DNA from: Clostridium sp.
GTDB lineage: Bacteria > Bacillota > Clostridia > Clostridiales > Clostridiaceae
Reading direction: 5' to 3'
DNA: 64,000 nucleotides
Assembly: GCF_026168755.1 (NCBI RefSeq)
Contig: NZ_JAPFDR010000004.1
Location: 1 to 64,000, forward strand
Shown here piece after piece: positions 20,728-32,613 of the stretch; position 1 is the stretch's first letter, and every line of letters begins with the position of its first letter. Both the position numbers and the translations under genes were made by a program. The notes beneath the pieces are model-generated. The model ran no database searches and was not told where the DNA came from. It saw only the letters and a program-made list of their open reading frames with translations.

Positions 20728-22554
20728 TTATTTTTTACTTCTGCTTATCATTCTCTTTCTTTCAGCAGCATCTAAGTATCTTTTTCTAATTCTAATGTTT
20801 TCTGGAGTAACCTCAACTAGCTCATCATTTGCGATAAATTCAATTGACTGCTCTAATGTTAATGTAGTAACTGGTACTAATTTAACAGCATCATCAGATC
20901 CTGAAGCTCTTGTATTAGTTAATTTTTTACCTTTACAAACATTTATATCTATATCTTCAGCTCTAGAACATTCTCCAACAACCATTCCTTGATATACTGG
21001 TGTTCCTGGAGTTATGAATAACTTTCCTCTTTCTTGAGCATTGAATAATCCATAAGCAATAGCTTCACCTTGTTCAAATGATACTATTGAACCTCTACTT
21101 CTTGATTCAATTTCTCCCTTATATGGAGCATAACCTTCAAATACGTGGTTCATAATACCATTACCTTTTGTATCTGTCATAAATTCATTTCTAAATCCTA
21201 TAAGCCCTCTTGCTGGAATTACGAATTCTAATCTAGTATATCCATTAACTGCTGATGTCATATTAACCATTTCAGCTTTTCTTGGTCCCATTTTTTCCAT
21301 AACAGCACCCATAAATTCTTCTGGTACGTCTATAGTTAAGTATTCCATAGGCTCTAACTTTTTACCATTTTCCTCTTTAAAGATAACACTTGGCTTAGAA
21401 ACTTGTAATTCAAATCCTTCTCTTCTCATTGTTTCAATAAGAACTGATAAGTGAAGTTCTCCTCTACCTGATACTTCGAAACAGTCTGGAGTTATTTCTT
21501 TAACTCTTAAACTTACGTTAGTTTCTAATTCCTTCATTAATCTATCTCTTAAGTGTCTAGATGTAACGAATTCACCTTCTTTACCTGCAAATGGTGAGTC
21601 ATTAACCATGAAATTCATGTTAAGTGTTGGCTCATCTATTTCAACGAATGGTAAAGCTTCTGGGTTAGATGCATCAGCTATAGTTTCTCCTATATTAGCA
21701 TCCATAATACCGCTTACTGCAATAATATCTCCAAGTCCAGCTTCTTCAACTTCTTCTCTCTTTAATCCATTATAACCAAATACAGCAGTTATTTTGTAGT
21801 TTGATTTACTTCCATCTTGTCTAACTAAAACAACATTCTGATTTTTCTTAACTTTTCCCCTATGTACTTTACCAATTGCAATTTTACCAACAAAAGCATT
21901 ACTATCTAAAGTTGTAACTAGCATTTGGAAAGGCCCGTCTATATATCCCTTTGGTGGTTCAACATGATTTATAATAGTCTTAAATAATGGTTCCATTCCC
22001 ATATTTGTATCTTCTACATTATATCTTGCAAAACCTTCTCTAGCAGAAGCATATATAATTGGGAAATCTAATTGCTCATCATCAGCACCTAATTCTAGGA
22101 ATAAATCAAATACTTCATCAATAACTTCTTCTGGTCTAGCATTTGGTTTATCTATCTTATTTATAACAACTATTGGTTTTAACTTTAGCTCTAAAGCTTT
22201 CTTTAAAACGAACTTTGTTTGTGGCATTGGTCCTTCATAAGAATCAACAACAAGTAAAACTGAGTCAACCATCTTAAGTACACGTTCAACTTCTCCCCCG
22301 AAATCAGCATGTCCTGGTGTATCAACGATGTTTATTTTTATTCCATCGTACATAACTGCAGTATTTTTTGAAAGAATTGTAATTCCTCTTTCCTTTTCTA
22401 AATCATTAGAGTCCATTACTCTTTCATCCATTTTTTCATTTGATCTAAATACGTGACTTTCTTTAAACATAGCATCAACTAACGTTGTCTTACCATGGTC
22501 AACGTGAGCTATTATTGCTATATTTCTAATATCATCTCTAGTTATTAATTCCAT
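20728..22554 (-). CDS. typA: Ribosome-associated translational GTPase TypA/BipA
   Basis: [14 protein letters not shown], full-length TypA. Confidence 0.98.
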   Translation of the reverse strand: MELITRDDIRNIAIIAHVDHGKTTLVDAMFKESHVFRSNEKMDERVMDSNDLEKERGITILSKNTAVMYDGIKINIVDTPGHADFGGEVERVLKMVDSVLLVVDSYEGPMPQTKFVLKKALELKLKPIVVINKIDKPNARPEEVIDEVFDLFLELGADDEQLDFPIIYASAREGFARYNVEDTNMGMEPLFKTIINHVEPPKGYIDGPFQMLVTTLDSNAFVGKIAIGKVHRGKVKKNQNVVLVRQDGSKSNYKITAVFGYNGLKREEVEEAGLGDIIAVSGIMDANIGETIADASNPEALPFVEIDEPTLNMNFMVNDSPFAGKEGEFVTSRHLRDRLMKELETNVSLRVKEITPDCFEVSGRGELHLSVLIETMRREGFELQVSKPSVIFKEENGKKLEPMEYLTIDVPEEFMGAVMEKMGPRKAEMVNMTSAVNGYTRLEFVIPARGLIGFRNEFMTDTKGNGIMNHVFEGYAPYKGEIESRSRGSIVSFEQGEAIAYGLFNAQERGKLFITPGTPVYQGMVVGECSRAEDIDINVCKGKKLTNTRASGSDDAVKLVPVTTLTLEQSIEFIANDELVEVTPENIRIRKRYLDAAERKRMISRSKK

Positions 22555-22760
22555 TTAATTTCCTCCATTAACTTTTATTAATGAATTTAAAATATTAATA
22601 TTCAAATTCATTTTTATTTTAAAGGCTTATCTTACTTTTGAAGTAAAGCAGGCTAAAGGTAATGAAACCTCCGCTACGCTATATCATTGAAAATTCAAAT
22701 TACTAAATATTAAACTTAGCCTTCTACCTTTGTAAACCTATAAATATTTTGCCCAAAAAG

Positions 22761-22793
22761 AAAATTGGATACACTCGTATCCAATTTTCAAAT
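22761..22793 (-). terminator. Terminator of rnj
   Basis: GAAAATTGGATAC ... GTATCCAATTTTC. Confidence 0.75.
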
Positions 22794-22838
22794 CTATCAA
22801 TTATTCTACTATTAACTTTGTTACTTGTCAACTAATAC

Positions 22839-24506
22839 TTATATTTCCATAATAATTGGTAAAATCATAGGTTTTCTCTTAGTCTTTTCATAAAGATAAG
22901 ATCTAAGTTCATCTCTTACATTCGATTTTAATGTTGCCCAATCACTTATATTCTTTTCTTCACAATCAAACAAAATATTTCTAACAATATCTCTTGCTTC
23001 ATCCATTAAACTTTCAGATTCCCTTACATAAACAAATCCTCTTGATATAATATCTGGACCCGCAACTATAGTTTTGTTTTCTTTAGATAAAGTTACAACT
23101 ACTGTTAATATACCATCTTGAGATAAATGTTTTCTATCTCTTAATACTATATTTCCAACATCTCCAACTCCAAGTCCATCAACAAAAACTTGCCCTGAAA
23201 TAACACTTCCATTCTTTTTAATACCACTTCTAGTAACTTCAATTATATCTCCAACATCAGGTATAACTACATTTTTAGAATCTACTCCTAATTTTATAGC
23301 TAATTCACCATGTTGTTGTAAGTGTCTATATTCACCATGAACTGGTATAAAATGTTTTGGTCTAACTAAAGTTTGCATAAGCTTTAACTCTTCTTGGCAA
23401 GCATGACCTGAAACGTGGATATTTTCCTGTGATCCATATATAACTTCTGCACCTTTTTTAAATAATTGATTAATAACTTTTGATACAAGCTTTTCATTTC
23501 CTGGAATAGGTGTTGCTGAGATAATTATTGTATCACCTTCAACAATATTTACTTTTCTATGCTCTGATGCTGCCATTCTTGATAACGCAGACATTGGCTC
23601 ACCTTGACTTCCAGTAGTTATAATAACAACTTGATCATTATTATACTTATTGATTTGATCAATAGATACTAAAGTATCTTTATCAACTTCAATATAACCT
23701 AATTCTATAGCTACATTCATTATATTTTCCATACTTCTTCCAGAAACAGCAACTTTTCTACCATAAACTGAAGCAGCATCTATTATTTGTTGAATTCTAT
23801 GAATATTTGATGCAAATGTTGCAATAATTATTCTTCCTTTAGTTTTTCCAAAAATTCTTGTTAAACTTTCTCCAACAATTTTTTCTGAGTTTGTGTATCC
23901 AGACTTTTCAACATTTGTAGAGTCTGCCATCATTGCAAGTACTCCTTTTTTCCCTAGTTCTGCAAATCTTGCAAAATCCATAGGTTCACCATCAATTGGT
24001 GTGTAATCCACCTTAAAATCTCCTGTATGAAGTACAACTCCTAATGGTGTGTGTACTGCAATTGCAACAGAATCAGCAATTGAATGGTTAGTTTTTATAA
24101 ACTCTACAGATACTGAATTTAACCTAATTACATCTCTTGGCTTTACTCTTACAAGTTCTGTTGAACTTAATAAACCATGTTCTTTAAGTTTAGTTTCTAC
24201 TATTCCTAATGTTAGTTTTGTTCCATATACCGGAACATTTAATTGTTTTAAAACATATGGTAACGCTCCAATATGATCTTCATGACCATGAGTTAAGAAT
24301 ATTCCCGACACCTTTTCTTTATTTTTTATAAGGTACGTTATATCAGGTATAACCAAATCTATTCCGAACATATCTTCATCTGGAAACTTAAGTCCACAAT
24401 CTATTACAACTATATCATTTTTATATTCTATAGCTGTTAAATTTTTTCCGATTTCATTGACTCCACCTAAAGGAATAATCTTAACCTTTGCTTTTTCATT
24501 TTTCAT
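22839..24506 (-). CDS. rnj: Ribonuclease J
   Basis: THGHEDHIGALPYVL metallo-beta-lactamase motif, SGHA; start MKNEKAKVKII likely. Confidence 0.95.
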   Translation of the reverse strand: MKNEKAKVKIIPLGGVNEIGKNLTAIEYKNDIVVIDCGLKFPDEDMFGIDLVIPDITYLIKNKEKVSGIFLTHGHEDHIGALPYVLKQLNVPVYGTKLTLGIVETKLKEHGLLSSTELVRVKPRDVIRLNSVSVEFIKTNHSIADSVAIAVHTPLGVVLHTGDFKVDYTPIDGEPMDFARFAELGKKGVLAMMADSTNVEKSGYTNSEKIVGESLTRIFGKTKGRIIIATFASNIHRIQQIIDAASVYGRKVAVSGRSMENIMNVAIELGYIEVDKDTLVSIDQINKYNNDQVVIITTGSQGEPMSALSRMAASEHRKVNIVEGDTIIISATPIPGNEKLVSKVINQLFKKGAEVIYGSQENIHVSGHACQEELKLMQTLVRPKHFIPVHGEYRHLQQHGELAIKLGVDSKNVVIPDVGDIIEVTRSGIKKNGSVISGQVFVDGLGVGDVGNIVLRDRKHLSQDGILTVVVTLSKENKTIVAGPDIISRGFVYVRESESLMDEARDIVRNILFDCEEKNISDWATLKSNVRDELRSYLYEKTKRKPMILPIIMEI

Positions 24507-24571
24507 ATGTCCCCTCCTTCTCTTTTCTATTATGTATTTCAAAATATATAACTACTATTTAAAATATCCCT

Positions 24572-25033
24572 TTACTCACCTTTTTGTTTTTCGCAACATT
24601 TAGAACATATCCCAAAAAACTTTACACTATGATCTAAAATTTTAAATCCATATGTATTTTCAATTCTATATTCAAGCTCATCTAAAAGATCATCTTGAAC
24701 CTCAAATACAGCTTTACATTCATTACATACTAAATGATGATGTCTATGTTCCTCTTCACTATGAACAAGTTCATATCTACTACATCCATCATTTAAATCT
24801 AACTTAAATATAACACCGACCTCTTCTAATAATAATACAGTTCTATATACTGTTGCTAAACCTATATCAGGACATATTTTCTTAACCTCATCATAAATTT
24901 CTTCTGCTGTTAAGTGCTCTCCCTCTTTTTCAATGATTACATCTAAAATAGCTCTTCTTTGAGGCGTTAACTTATATCCTTTTTGTTTTAGGTTTTCTTT
25001 TAATAATTCAATATCTACATTAACTGTGCTCAT
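24572..25033 (-). CDS. fur: Fur family transcriptional regulator
   Basis: HRHHHLVCNECKAVFE and CSKCC metal-binding motifs. Confidence 0.88.
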   Translation of the reverse strand: MSTVNVDIELLKENLKQKGYKLTPQRRAILDVIIEKEGEHLTAEEIYDEVKKICPDIGLATVYRTVLLLEEVGVIFKLDLNDGCSRYELVHSEEEHRHHHLVCNECKAVFEVQDDLLDELEYRIENTYGFKILDHSVKFFGICSKCCEKQKGE

Positions 25034-25054
25034 ATACTTAACACCTCATTTCTT

Positions 25055-25330
25055 TTATTCTTCGTCCATGAAAATAGTGTTATAAGCTTCTTCTATCGCA
25101 GCTAACTCCACTTCATTTTCAATTAGTTCAAACATATCATTATCTTCTTCATCTTTTATTATTTTTAAAGCAAATGGATTTTCATCTTCATATCCTTGTT
25201 CTTGAGCTATAACATACTCACTTTTTTCTCCCGTCTCAGGATTTACCATATCAAAGAATGCTATTACATTTAAATTTATCTCATTTCCATCTTCATCAAA
25301 TAATTGTATAGTTTTTAAATCTTTTTCCAT
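25055..25330 (-). CDS. DUF1292 family protein
   Basis: Conserved fur-ruvX neighbourhood; start MEKDLKTIQLF after AAAGGAG. Confidence 0.8.
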   Translation of the reverse strand: MEKDLKTIQLFDEDGNEINLNVIAFFDMVNPETGEKSEYVIAQEQGYEDENPFALKIIKDEEDNDMFELIENEVELAAIEEAYNTIFMDEE

Positions 25331-25453
25331 TCTACAAACTCCTTTTTCATCTGAATTGTTTATTATATTATTACACAAAATATTAAAACTGCAAATATCT
25401 TAATTTAATTAGTAATTAAGATTTTAAAATTAGTTATTGTTTTTTATAACAAA

Positions 25454-25873
25454 CTATTTACTAAGTCTCAACTTGTCAAGATAGCCTTGTAATATATATG
25501 TTGCCGCTATTTTATCTACAATTTTCTTTCTTTTATTTCTTGAAAGATCTGCTTCTAACATTGCTCTATGTGCAGCTACTGTTGTTAATCTTTCATCCCA
25601 CATTTCTATTGGCAATCCAGTCTTTTCTTTTAATAACTCAGCAAACTCTAATGCTTTTTCACCTGATTCTCCAATAGTTCCATTCATATTTTTAGGCAAA
25701 CCAACAACTATAGTTTCTACCCCATATTCATTACATATTTTATGTATTTCTTCTAAATCTTGTTCCTTCTTAGTACGTCTTATTGTTGTAATTCCTTGTG
25801 CTGTCCATCCTAAAGGATCGCTTAAAGCAACTCCTATAGTTTTTGAGCCCATATCAAGTCCTAATATTCTCAT
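25454..25873 (-). CDS. ruvX: Holliday junction resolvase-like YqgF/RuvX
   Basis: [26 protein letters not shown]. Confidence 0.95.
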   Translation of the reverse strand: MRILGLDMGSKTIGVALSDPLGWTAQGITTIRRTKKEQDLEEIHKICNEYGVETIVVGLPKNMNGTIGESGEKALEFAELLKEKTGLPIEMWDERLTTVAAHRAMLEADLSRNKRKKIVDKIAATYILQGYLDKLRLSK

Positions 25874-25940
25874 AGAAACTCCTTTGTTTAATTAAAAAAC
25901 TAATTTCTTAATTTATTTTATCAAATTAATTTTGGATAAA

Positions 25941-25970
25941 ATAAAAGTGCCCGCTTAACGGGCACTTTTA
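25941..25970 (-). terminator. Terminator overlapping the ireB stop codon
   Basis: AAAAGTGCCCG-CTTAA-CGGGCACTTTT. Confidence 0.8.
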
Positions 25971-26225
25971 TTTTATTTCTAGATAAGATTTTATTACCTC
26001 TTCAAGTATTTCATCTCTTTCAAGTTTTCTAAGTAAAGCTCTTGCTCCGTTATAACTAGTAATGTAAGAAGGATCCCCCGAAATTAGATAACCTACCAAT
26101 TGATTTATTGGGTTATATCCCTTTTCCTTCAATGCTGTATATACATCATTTAAAATTGATTTAGTTAAATCTTCTTTGTTAATGTTTAAGTCAAATTGCA
26201 TTGTTCTGTCAAGATTATTATCCAT
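25968..26225 (-). CDS. ireB: IreB family regulatory phosphoprotein (UPF0297)
   Basis: DRTMQFD...[23 protein letters not shown]. Confidence 0.95.
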   Translation of the reverse strand: MDNNLDRTMQFDLNINKEDLTKSILNDVYTALKEKGYNPINQLVGYLISGDPSYITSYNGARALLRKLERDEILEEVIKSYLEIK

Positions 26226-26361
26226 ATCCTCCGCTGCTTACTTAGCAGCTTCACCCCCTTACGAAAGTTTTTTATTTATTTTTAATCATTAGAAATTTTT
26301 ATACAATCTTATTATTTATATTATATCCTAAATTAACATAATTGTATACTCTATAAAAAAA

Positions 26362-29010
26362 CTATTTTACTAAATTCTCTATTGTTTTGAACGCAACTTC
26401 TATAGATTGTGGTATATTTTCAGGTTTCTTACCACCAGCTTGAGCCATATCTGGTCTTCCACCTCCGCCACCACCAACAACAGTAGCTACTTCTTTAATA
26501 ATTTTACCACAATGTATTCCTTTATCTAATACATCTTTAGTTGCCATAGTAACTAAATTAACTTTATCTCCTAATTTACTTACTAATACTACAACTCCTG
26601 AATTCATCTTACTTCTGATTTTATCTGCTAAATCTCTTAAAGCATTACCATCTACACCTTCAAGTCCATATGCTATAGCTTTAACTCCATTTATTTCTCT
26701 AGCAGAGTTTAAAATATCATCTAATGCCCCACTTGTAAGCTTAGATTTAAGTTCAGCAATTTCTTTATCTTTTTCCTTAAGTTCTGCACCTTGAGTAGAT
26801 ATTTTCTTTAAAACATCCTTTTCAGTACATTTAAGTGCTGCACAAGCTTCTTTTAATAATCTTTGCTTTTCTTCCATGTATTTTATAGCAGCTCTTCCTG
26901 TTAAAGCTTCTATTCTTCTAATACCAGCAGCAACCCCTGTTTCAGAAACTATTTTAAATAGTCCTATTTCTCCAACATTAGATACGTGAGTACCACCACA
27001 AAGTTCTTTAGAGAATTCTCCTGCAGCTACTACTCTTACTTTATCACCATATTTTTCATCGAATAATGCTGTTGCTCCAGATTCCTTAGCTTCTTCAATT
27101 GTCATAAGCTTAGTTTCTACAGTATCAACTTCCATTATCTTATCATTAACTAAATCTTCAACCTTTTGAATTTCTTCAACTGTCATAGCTTGGAAGTGAG
27201 TAAAGTCAAATCTTAATCTTTCATTATCTACAAAAGAACCTGCTTGATGAACATGAGAGCCAACAACTTCTTTTAATGCAGCTTGTAACATATGAGTTGC
27301 TGTATGGTTTTTACAAACACTAGATCTTCTCACCTTATCTACACTTAAGTTAACCTCTTCACCATTTTTTATGCATCCAGCTTTAACTTCAACATAATGA
27401 ACAGTCTTTCCACCAACATTTTTCTTAGTGTTGTATACATAAGCTGTTCCGTTAGCTCCAGTAATCATACCAGTATCACCAATTTGACCACCCATTTCAG
27501 CATAAAAAGGAGTCTTATCAGTTAAGATGTAACCTTTGTTACCTTCAGTTAATTCATCAACAAAAGCTTCATCAGTTGCAAGAACTACAACTCTTCCAAC
27601 ACCTTCTGTAGAAGTATATCCAGTAAATTCAGTTTCAACATCAGCTTTTACCTTATTTATTGGATTTTCATCAGCTCCCATGTAAGAAGTTTCTCCTCTT
27701 GCACTTCTAGCTCTCTCTCTTTGAGCTTCCATTTCCTTCTTGAATTCTTCATGATCAACAGTCATTTCTTTTTCCTCAAGAATTTCTTCTGTTAATTCTA
27801 GCGGGAATCCGTAAGTATCATATAATTTAAATGCTTTTTCTCCAGAAAGTACTGTAGATTTAGCTTCTTCTAATTCCTTAATATATCCATTTAAGATGTT
27901 CATTCCACCATCAATAGTTTCATTAAATCTTTCTTCTTCTAAAGTTATTATCTTAGTTATATAATCTTTATTTTCAACTAATACTGGATAATTTCCACCA
28001 TAGTTTTCAACAACAGCATCTACAACATCTTTTAAGAATAATCCCTTAATTCCAAGTAATCTTCCATGTCTTGCAGCTCTTCTTAAAAGTCTTCTTAAAA
28101 CATATCCTCTACCTTCATTACTTGGCTGAACACCATCTGATATAAGCATAGTTACAGCTTTAACGTGGTCTGTTACTATTCTTAATGATATATCGCTATT
28201 AGCATCTTTTCCATATTCTACACCTGATAAAGAAGATACTTTATTTAATATATTCTTTACTGTATCAATTTCAAATATGTTATCAACACCTTGCATTATA
28301 GTTGCAATTCTTTCAAGTCCCATACCAGTATCTATATTTTTGTTCTTTAATGGAGCATAGCTTCCATCTTCTTGTTTATCAAATTGAATAAATACTAAGT
28401 TCCAGAATTCAACTATTCTATCAGCATCAGAAGCAGCTACAAAATCATCTACATTTGTAACAGGAGCTACATCTACACCTCTATCAAAATGAATTTCTGT
28501 ACATGGACCACATGGACCAACTGTTCCAACTTCCCAGAAGTTATCATCTTTACCTAATCTAAATATTCTACTTGGATCTATATCTGTCTTAGTAGTCCAA
28601 ATTTCATATGCTTCATCATCTTCTAAATAAATTGTTACATATAATTTATCCTTAGGTAATTTTAAAACTTCAGTTACATATTCCCATGACCATGGAATAA
28701 TTTCATTTTTAAAGTAATCTCCAAATGAGAAATTACCTAACATTTCAAAGAAAGTACCGTGTCTTGAAGTCTTTCCTACGTTTTCTATATCACCAGTTCT
28801 AATACACTTTTGGCAAGTTGTTACTCTAGTTTTTGGTGGTTTTTGTATACCTGTGAAATATGACTTAAGTGGTGCCATACCTGCATTTATTAATAATAAA
28901 CTGTTATCATTTTTAGGTACTAATGGAAAACTTTCCATTCTTAAATGTTCCTTAGATTCGAAAAAGCTAATAAAACTTTCTCTTAATTCATTTGCTCCCA
29001 TGAATTTCAT
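26362..29010 (-). CDS. alaS: Alanine--tRNA ligase
   Basis: Full AlaRS; C-terminal DHHA1 [15 protein letters not shown]; start [10 protein letters not shown] after GGAGG. Confidence 0.98.
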   Translation of the reverse strand: MKFMGANELRESFISFFESKEHLRMESFPLVPKNDNSLLLINAGMAPLKSYFTGIQKPPKTRVTTCQKCIRTGDIENVGKTSRHGTFFEMLGNFSFGDYFKNEIIPWSWEYVTEVLKLPKDKLYVTIYLEDDEAYEIWTTKTDIDPSRIFRLGKDDNFWEVGTVGPCGPCTEIHFDRGVDVAPVTNVDDFVAASDADRIVEFWNLVFIQFDKQEDGSYAPLKNKNIDTGMGLERIATIMQGVDNIFEIDTVKNILNKVSSLSGVEYGKDANSDISLRIVTDHVKAVTMLISDGVQPSNEGRGYVLRRLLRRAARHGRLLGIKGLFLKDVVDAVVENYGGNYPVLVENKDYITKIITLEEERFNETIDGGMNILNGYIKELEEAKSTVLSGEKAFKLYDTYGFPLELTEEILEEKEMTVDHEEFKKEMEAQRERARSARGETSYMGADENPINKVKADVETEFTGYTSTEGVGRVVVLATDEAFVDELTEGNKGYILTDKTPFYAEMGGQIGDTGMITGANGTAYVYNTKKNVGGKTVHYVEVKAGCIKNGEEVNLSVDKVRRSSVCKNHTATHMLQAALKEVVGSHVHQAGSFVDNERLRFDFTHFQAMTVEEIQKVEDLVNDKIMEVDTVETKLMTIEEAKESGATALFDEKYGDKVRVVAAGEFSKELCGGTHVSNVGEIGLFKIVSETGVAAGIRRIEALTGRAAIKYMEEKQRLLKEACAALKCTEKDVLKKISTQGAELKEKDKEIAELKSKLTSGALDDILNSAREINGVKAIAYGLEGVDGNALRDLADKIRSKMNSGVVVLVSKLGDKVNLVTMATKDVLDKGIHCGKIIKEVATVVGGGGGGRPDMAQAGGKKPENIPQSIEVAFKTIENLVK

Positions 29011-29094
29011 GATTTTTTCTACCTCCAAAATTCTTCTATTAATAATTTAATTATAAATTAAACTAATTCTTAAATTTATTTATAATTAGGAATT

Positions 29095-29318
29095 CAACCA
29101 ATAAAAAAAGTCTCCATCCCTAAAGACAAAGGGACGAAAACTTATAACTTCCGCGGTACCACCCTAATTATGTACATAAATACATCACTTAAAGTAAAAA
29201 AAGCTCCAAGATAGCTTCAATATGCTAAATAAGAAGTTTTCACCATCCACTTCCTCTCTTAATATTTACATCATATTTACTCATTCTTTTCATCGCTTTA
29301 TGCTATAGATTTATGACA
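29095..29318 (-). ncRNA. T-box leader controlling alaS
   Basis: Minus strand AGGGTGGTACCGCGGAA T-box sequence, terminator GTCCC..GGGATGGAGACTTTTTTT, Stem I AGAGAGGAAGTGG region. Confidence 0.92.
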
Positions 29319-29320
29319 AA

Positions 29321-29349
29321 ATTATATTTCATTTAAGTATTTATGTCAA
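29321..29349 (-). promoter_or_regulatory. Consensus sigma-A promoter for the T-box-alaS transcript
   Basis: TTGACA-N17-TATAAT on minus strand. Confidence 0.85.
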
Positions 29350-29463
29350 TAAACTTTATCGTATATGAATATAAGTGAGGTTTAAAATCAAAATCACTCT
29401 TAGCTACTCCTTTTACTACTAGTAGTATGTTTGGATAAATAAATCAAATATTTATAATCTCAC

Positions 29464-30492
29464 TTAAAATAAATAATAATCTATATCATCATATATAACC
29501 TTAATAATTACGGCAATTGGAACAATCAAAATCATTCCTATTACTCCACCCATTTTCTCACCTAATATTAATAGAATAATAATTATTATAGGATGCATAT
29601 TAGTACTATCCCCTGTTATTTTAGGCGCTAAAAAGTTACCTTCTACTTGTTGTATTAAAAACACTCCTACAGCTGCTAATAATCCTTTTGTAACAGATCC
29701 TGTAAGAGCCATAAAAATTATAGGAATTCCTCCAATAATAGGTCCAAAGTAAGGAATAATATTAGCAATAGCATTTATTATAGATAATACTAAAGGAAAT
29801 TTTATTCTAAGTGCTAATAATAAAACAAATGATAACACTCCAATTATTAATGATAATAAAAGCTGACTTAATATGTATCTACTTAATATTTTATCAATAT
29901 TATTATTTATATTTTTAATTAAAACTCTTTTATCTGTTGGAAAAACTAATAATAATTTATTATATATTAAATGTCCATCAGCTAATAAATAATAAGTTGT
30001 AATTGGTATAACTGCAAGGCCAACAAGGTTCTCCCCAATAGAAATCATATTATCTACTAAATTAGTTGATGCATTACTTAAAACCATATTTATTTTTTCC
30101 CCAACTTGTATGTATATAGTATCAAAAACCGGTAACCTATCTAATTTAAATTTATTTGCAAAAGCTAGAATATATTCTTCTATACTATCTAGCATAACTC
30201 CAAAATTGCCACTTTCTTTTAGTATGGATGGAACTATACAATACAAAAGTCCAATAAACGCTAATAAAAATAATAATATAATTAAAAGCGAACTTTTTTT
30301 AGCTGATATATTCAATCTATCACTTAAATAATTTCTTAATGGCTTTAAAGTATATGCAATTATAAATGAAATTACTAATAAATTAACAACATCCCTTATA
30401 GGAGTGAAATATATATATATAACAACACTAAGTATTACAAGAACTGTTGCTACTATTATTTTATAAATTAAATTTTTATGCTTTGCTAACAT
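29464..30492 (-). CDS. AI-2E family transporter (PerM/YtvI type)
   Basis: Multi-TM, IPYFGPIIGGIP, GNFLAPKITGD. Confidence 0.88.
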   Translation of the reverse strand: MLAKHKNLIYKIIVATVLVILSVVIYIYFTPIRDVVNLLVISFIIAYTLKPLRNYLSDRLNISAKKSSLLIILLFLLAFIGLLYCIVPSILKESGNFGVMLDSIEEYILAFANKFKLDRLPVFDTIYIQVGEKINMVLSNASTNLVDNMISIGENLVGLAVIPITTYYLLADGHLIYNKLLLVFPTDKRVLIKNINNNIDKILSRYILSQLLLSLIIGVLSFVLLLALRIKFPLVLSIINAIANIIPYFGPIIGGIPIIFMALTGSVTKGLLAAVGVFLIQQVEGNFLAPKITGDSTNMHPIIIIILLILGEKMGGVIGMILIVPIAVIIKVIYDDIDYYLF

Positions 30493-30976
30493 CCTTAGAG
30501 CCTCCTAAGTTATGAGGTAAAGTTTTAAGCTTAATACGCTCATTTCCATTGTATAAAATATAATCATCACATAAAGCACAATGTTTTAACGTTATAATTT
30601 CCTTTCCCCTAAACATCTTATCAAATATTCCTGAACTAATAATTAACCCTTTTATACTAAAATTTTCTTTATCTATTATTAAATCTTCAAGTACTCCAAT
30701 TAACTTTTTATTTCCATTTATAATATCTATAAATTTAATTTCTTTAAATTTCAATCCTTTAAATTTTGATGTTTCTTTAATTCTCATTACTTTATCTATA
30801 GATACTATTGCATCACCAGAAACGAAAGTATGCTTTTTTATTATAGATGCAGGTGAAATTGTAAACCCTTCTATAATTCCTTTATTAAAATCTATGGAAA
30901 TATCCTCTACAACTCCAATATATTTATTTTTAGAATTATAAACTTTCATTAAATAAAAATCTCTCCATTTAAACAT
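30476..30976 (-). CDS. PRC-barrel domain protein
   Basis: Two PRC-barrel-like repeats; start MFKWRDFYLMKV after GAGGTGAAGTA, ORF-track N-terminus contains a terminator. Confidence 0.75.
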   Translation of the reverse strand: MFKWRDFYLMKVYNSKNKYIGVVEDISIDFNKGIIEGFTISPASIIKKHTFVSGDAIVSIDKVMRIKETSKFKGLKFKEIKFIDIINGNKKLIGVLEDLIIDKENFSIKGLIISSGIFDKMFRGKEIITLKHCALCDDYILYNGNERIKLKTLPHNLGGSKDVSKA

Positions 30977-30999
30977 TACTTCACCTCTAAAAATATAAT

Positions 31000-31034
31000 A
31001 ACCATAGTATTTCCAAATACTATGGTTATTATTA
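31000..31034 (-). terminator. Terminator hairpin
   Basis: AATAACCATAGTATTT-CC-AAATACTATGGTTATT perfect inverted repeat. Confidence 0.75.
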
Positions 31035-31150
31035 GTAAAATTTGTGTATTTTTTATATTTCATTCTATTTTTTATTAATATTTATATAATTTTATAATGA
31101 TTCTTCATGCTTACTAGAGAAAATCCAACACTTTTTATTTATATACTAAA

Positions 31151-31678
31151 TTATTTTATTATATATTCAAATTTTCCTGATACTATATTTATTAAATCAT
31201 CAGGATTTATCTTTATCTGATATCCAATCTTTCCAGCACTAACAATAATAAACTCTAATTCCTTAGCGCTTTCATGTATAAATGTTTTATATTCACGTTT
31301 TTGCCCTATTGGCGAACACCCTCCACGAATATATCCAGTATACTTCATAATATCATTAACATGAATCATTTCTATTTTTTTCTCGCCAGTTATTGCAGCA
31401 GCTTCTTTTAAATTTAACTCTTCTGCTACAGGAATAACAAAAACATACAACTCTTTACTTGTTCCTTGAGATACTAAAGTCTTAAATACGTTAGCTTCAT
31501 CTATACCAATTTTATGTGCCACTGATATACCATCTATTTTCCCATCCTTACTTTCATAAGTAATAATTTCGTAATTTACTTTCTTTGAATCTAGTATTCT
31601 CATTGCATTTGTTTTTACAACTTTTTCTTTAGCCACACTTATCACTCTCCTAATAAAAATCATAACATTATTTTGCAT
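31151..31678 (-). CDS. ybaK: YbaK/EbsC-type Cys-tRNA(Pro)/aminoacyl-tRNA deacylase
   Basis: TGYIRGGCSPIGQKR motif; start uncertain, RBS supports an internal GTG. Confidence 0.9.
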   Translation of the reverse strand: MQNNVMIFIRRVISVAKEKVVKTNAMRILDSKKVNYEIITYESKDGKIDGISVAHKIGIDEANVFKTLVSQGTSKELYVFVIPVAEELNLKEAAAITGEKKIEMIHVNDIMKYTGYIRGGCSPIGQKREYKTFIHESAKELEFIIVSAGKIGYQIKINPDDLINIVSGKFEYIIK

Positions 31679-31792
31679 AAATTAATATAAATAAAAAATA
31701 GTATAGAGTTGTTTTAAATTTATTTTTCTAAATCCTAATAAAATAAGACAAGGCTAGTAAATAAAATTTCTCTTACCTACTAACCTTTAAAA

Positions 31793-32542
31793 TTATAATT
31801 TAGTTGTATAAGAAAGACTTATCCAACCAGCTCCACTTTTTAATTTACCCCACCCATTACTCTCTTCTACTATTGTATAAACCTCATTTCTTTTAACAGT
31901 AGTAGAAATGGAATAATTAGTTCCTGCACCTTTTCTTACATTTAGTATACTTGCTGTAATTCTTACTCTATAACTAGATTCAATATTTGATGGATTATCT
32001 GGTAGGGGAACAACTTGAGTTTTATTATTAGCAATTGATTCAGCTATTTTCTTGCCAACTGCATCAGGCCCTAACCTTTTATATAAAGCAACATCTTCTG
32101 TAGCTTCTACAAAACAAGTTTCTACTATCATAGCTTTCATACTAGTATTCCTCAACTCATAAAGCCCAGTTCTGATCTTTTGCCCCCTATTTTTAAATCC
32201 TAACTCACCTAATCCATTAACAACTCTTTGGGCTATATCATAGGTTGAATATACACATACTTCACTTCCTAAGGCTCCATTGTAGCTATTATATGCTTTA
32301 TTAAAATGAATAGATACAAATAAATCCGCCCTTATTTCATTAGCTTTATTAACACCGTAAGCTAAATCTGCTGATGAAGTTGAAGTTGAATCTGGTGGAG
32401 TTACATCTAAAACTTCATGACCTAATTGTTTTAAATATTTAATTACTGCATTCTTAACTAATCTATCTTCTGTTAACTCATCCAATATTCCTCTTGATCC
32501 TGGAACTTTTGGACAATGTCCACCTCTTACTGCTATTTTCAT
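31793..32542 (-). CDS. N-acetylmuramoyl-L-alanine amidase (Amidase_3) with C-terminal SH3 domain, no signal peptide
   Basis: RGGHCPKVPGSRG, VSIHFNKA, IVETCFVEA; SH3 RITASILNVRKGAGTNYS. Confidence 0.88.
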   Translation of the reverse strand: MKIAVRGGHCPKVPGSRGILDELTEDRLVKNAVIKYLKQLGHEVLDVTPPDSTSTSSADLAYGVNKANEIRADLFVSIHFNKAYNSYNGALGSEVCVYSTYDIAQRVVNGLGELGFKNRGQKIRTGLYELRNTSMKAMIVETCFVEATEDVALYKRLGPDAVGKKIAESIANNKTQVVPLPDNPSNIESSYRVRITASILNVRKGAGTNYSISTTVKRNEVYTIVEESNGWGKLKSGAGWISLSYTTKL

Positions 32543-32613
32543 ATTATCACTCTCCTTTTAATTTATATTATGAAAAGTAATATATTATTGTTAATAAAAG
32601 AGAGTTTCTAATT

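Noticed and set aside
29344-29349. tRNA genes in intergenic regions
   Set aside because: No cloverleaf-like sequences with CCA/T-arm found by eye; GGTTCA-like string in the structured element is not part of a tRNA fold
29405-29430. TACTACTAGTAGTA palindrome upstream of the alaS promoter
   Set aside because: Short, AT-rich and single; no second copy or associated regulator identified
31793-32542. Prophage
   Set aside because: Only a lone amidase; no integrase, capsid, portal, holin or att-like repeats nearby
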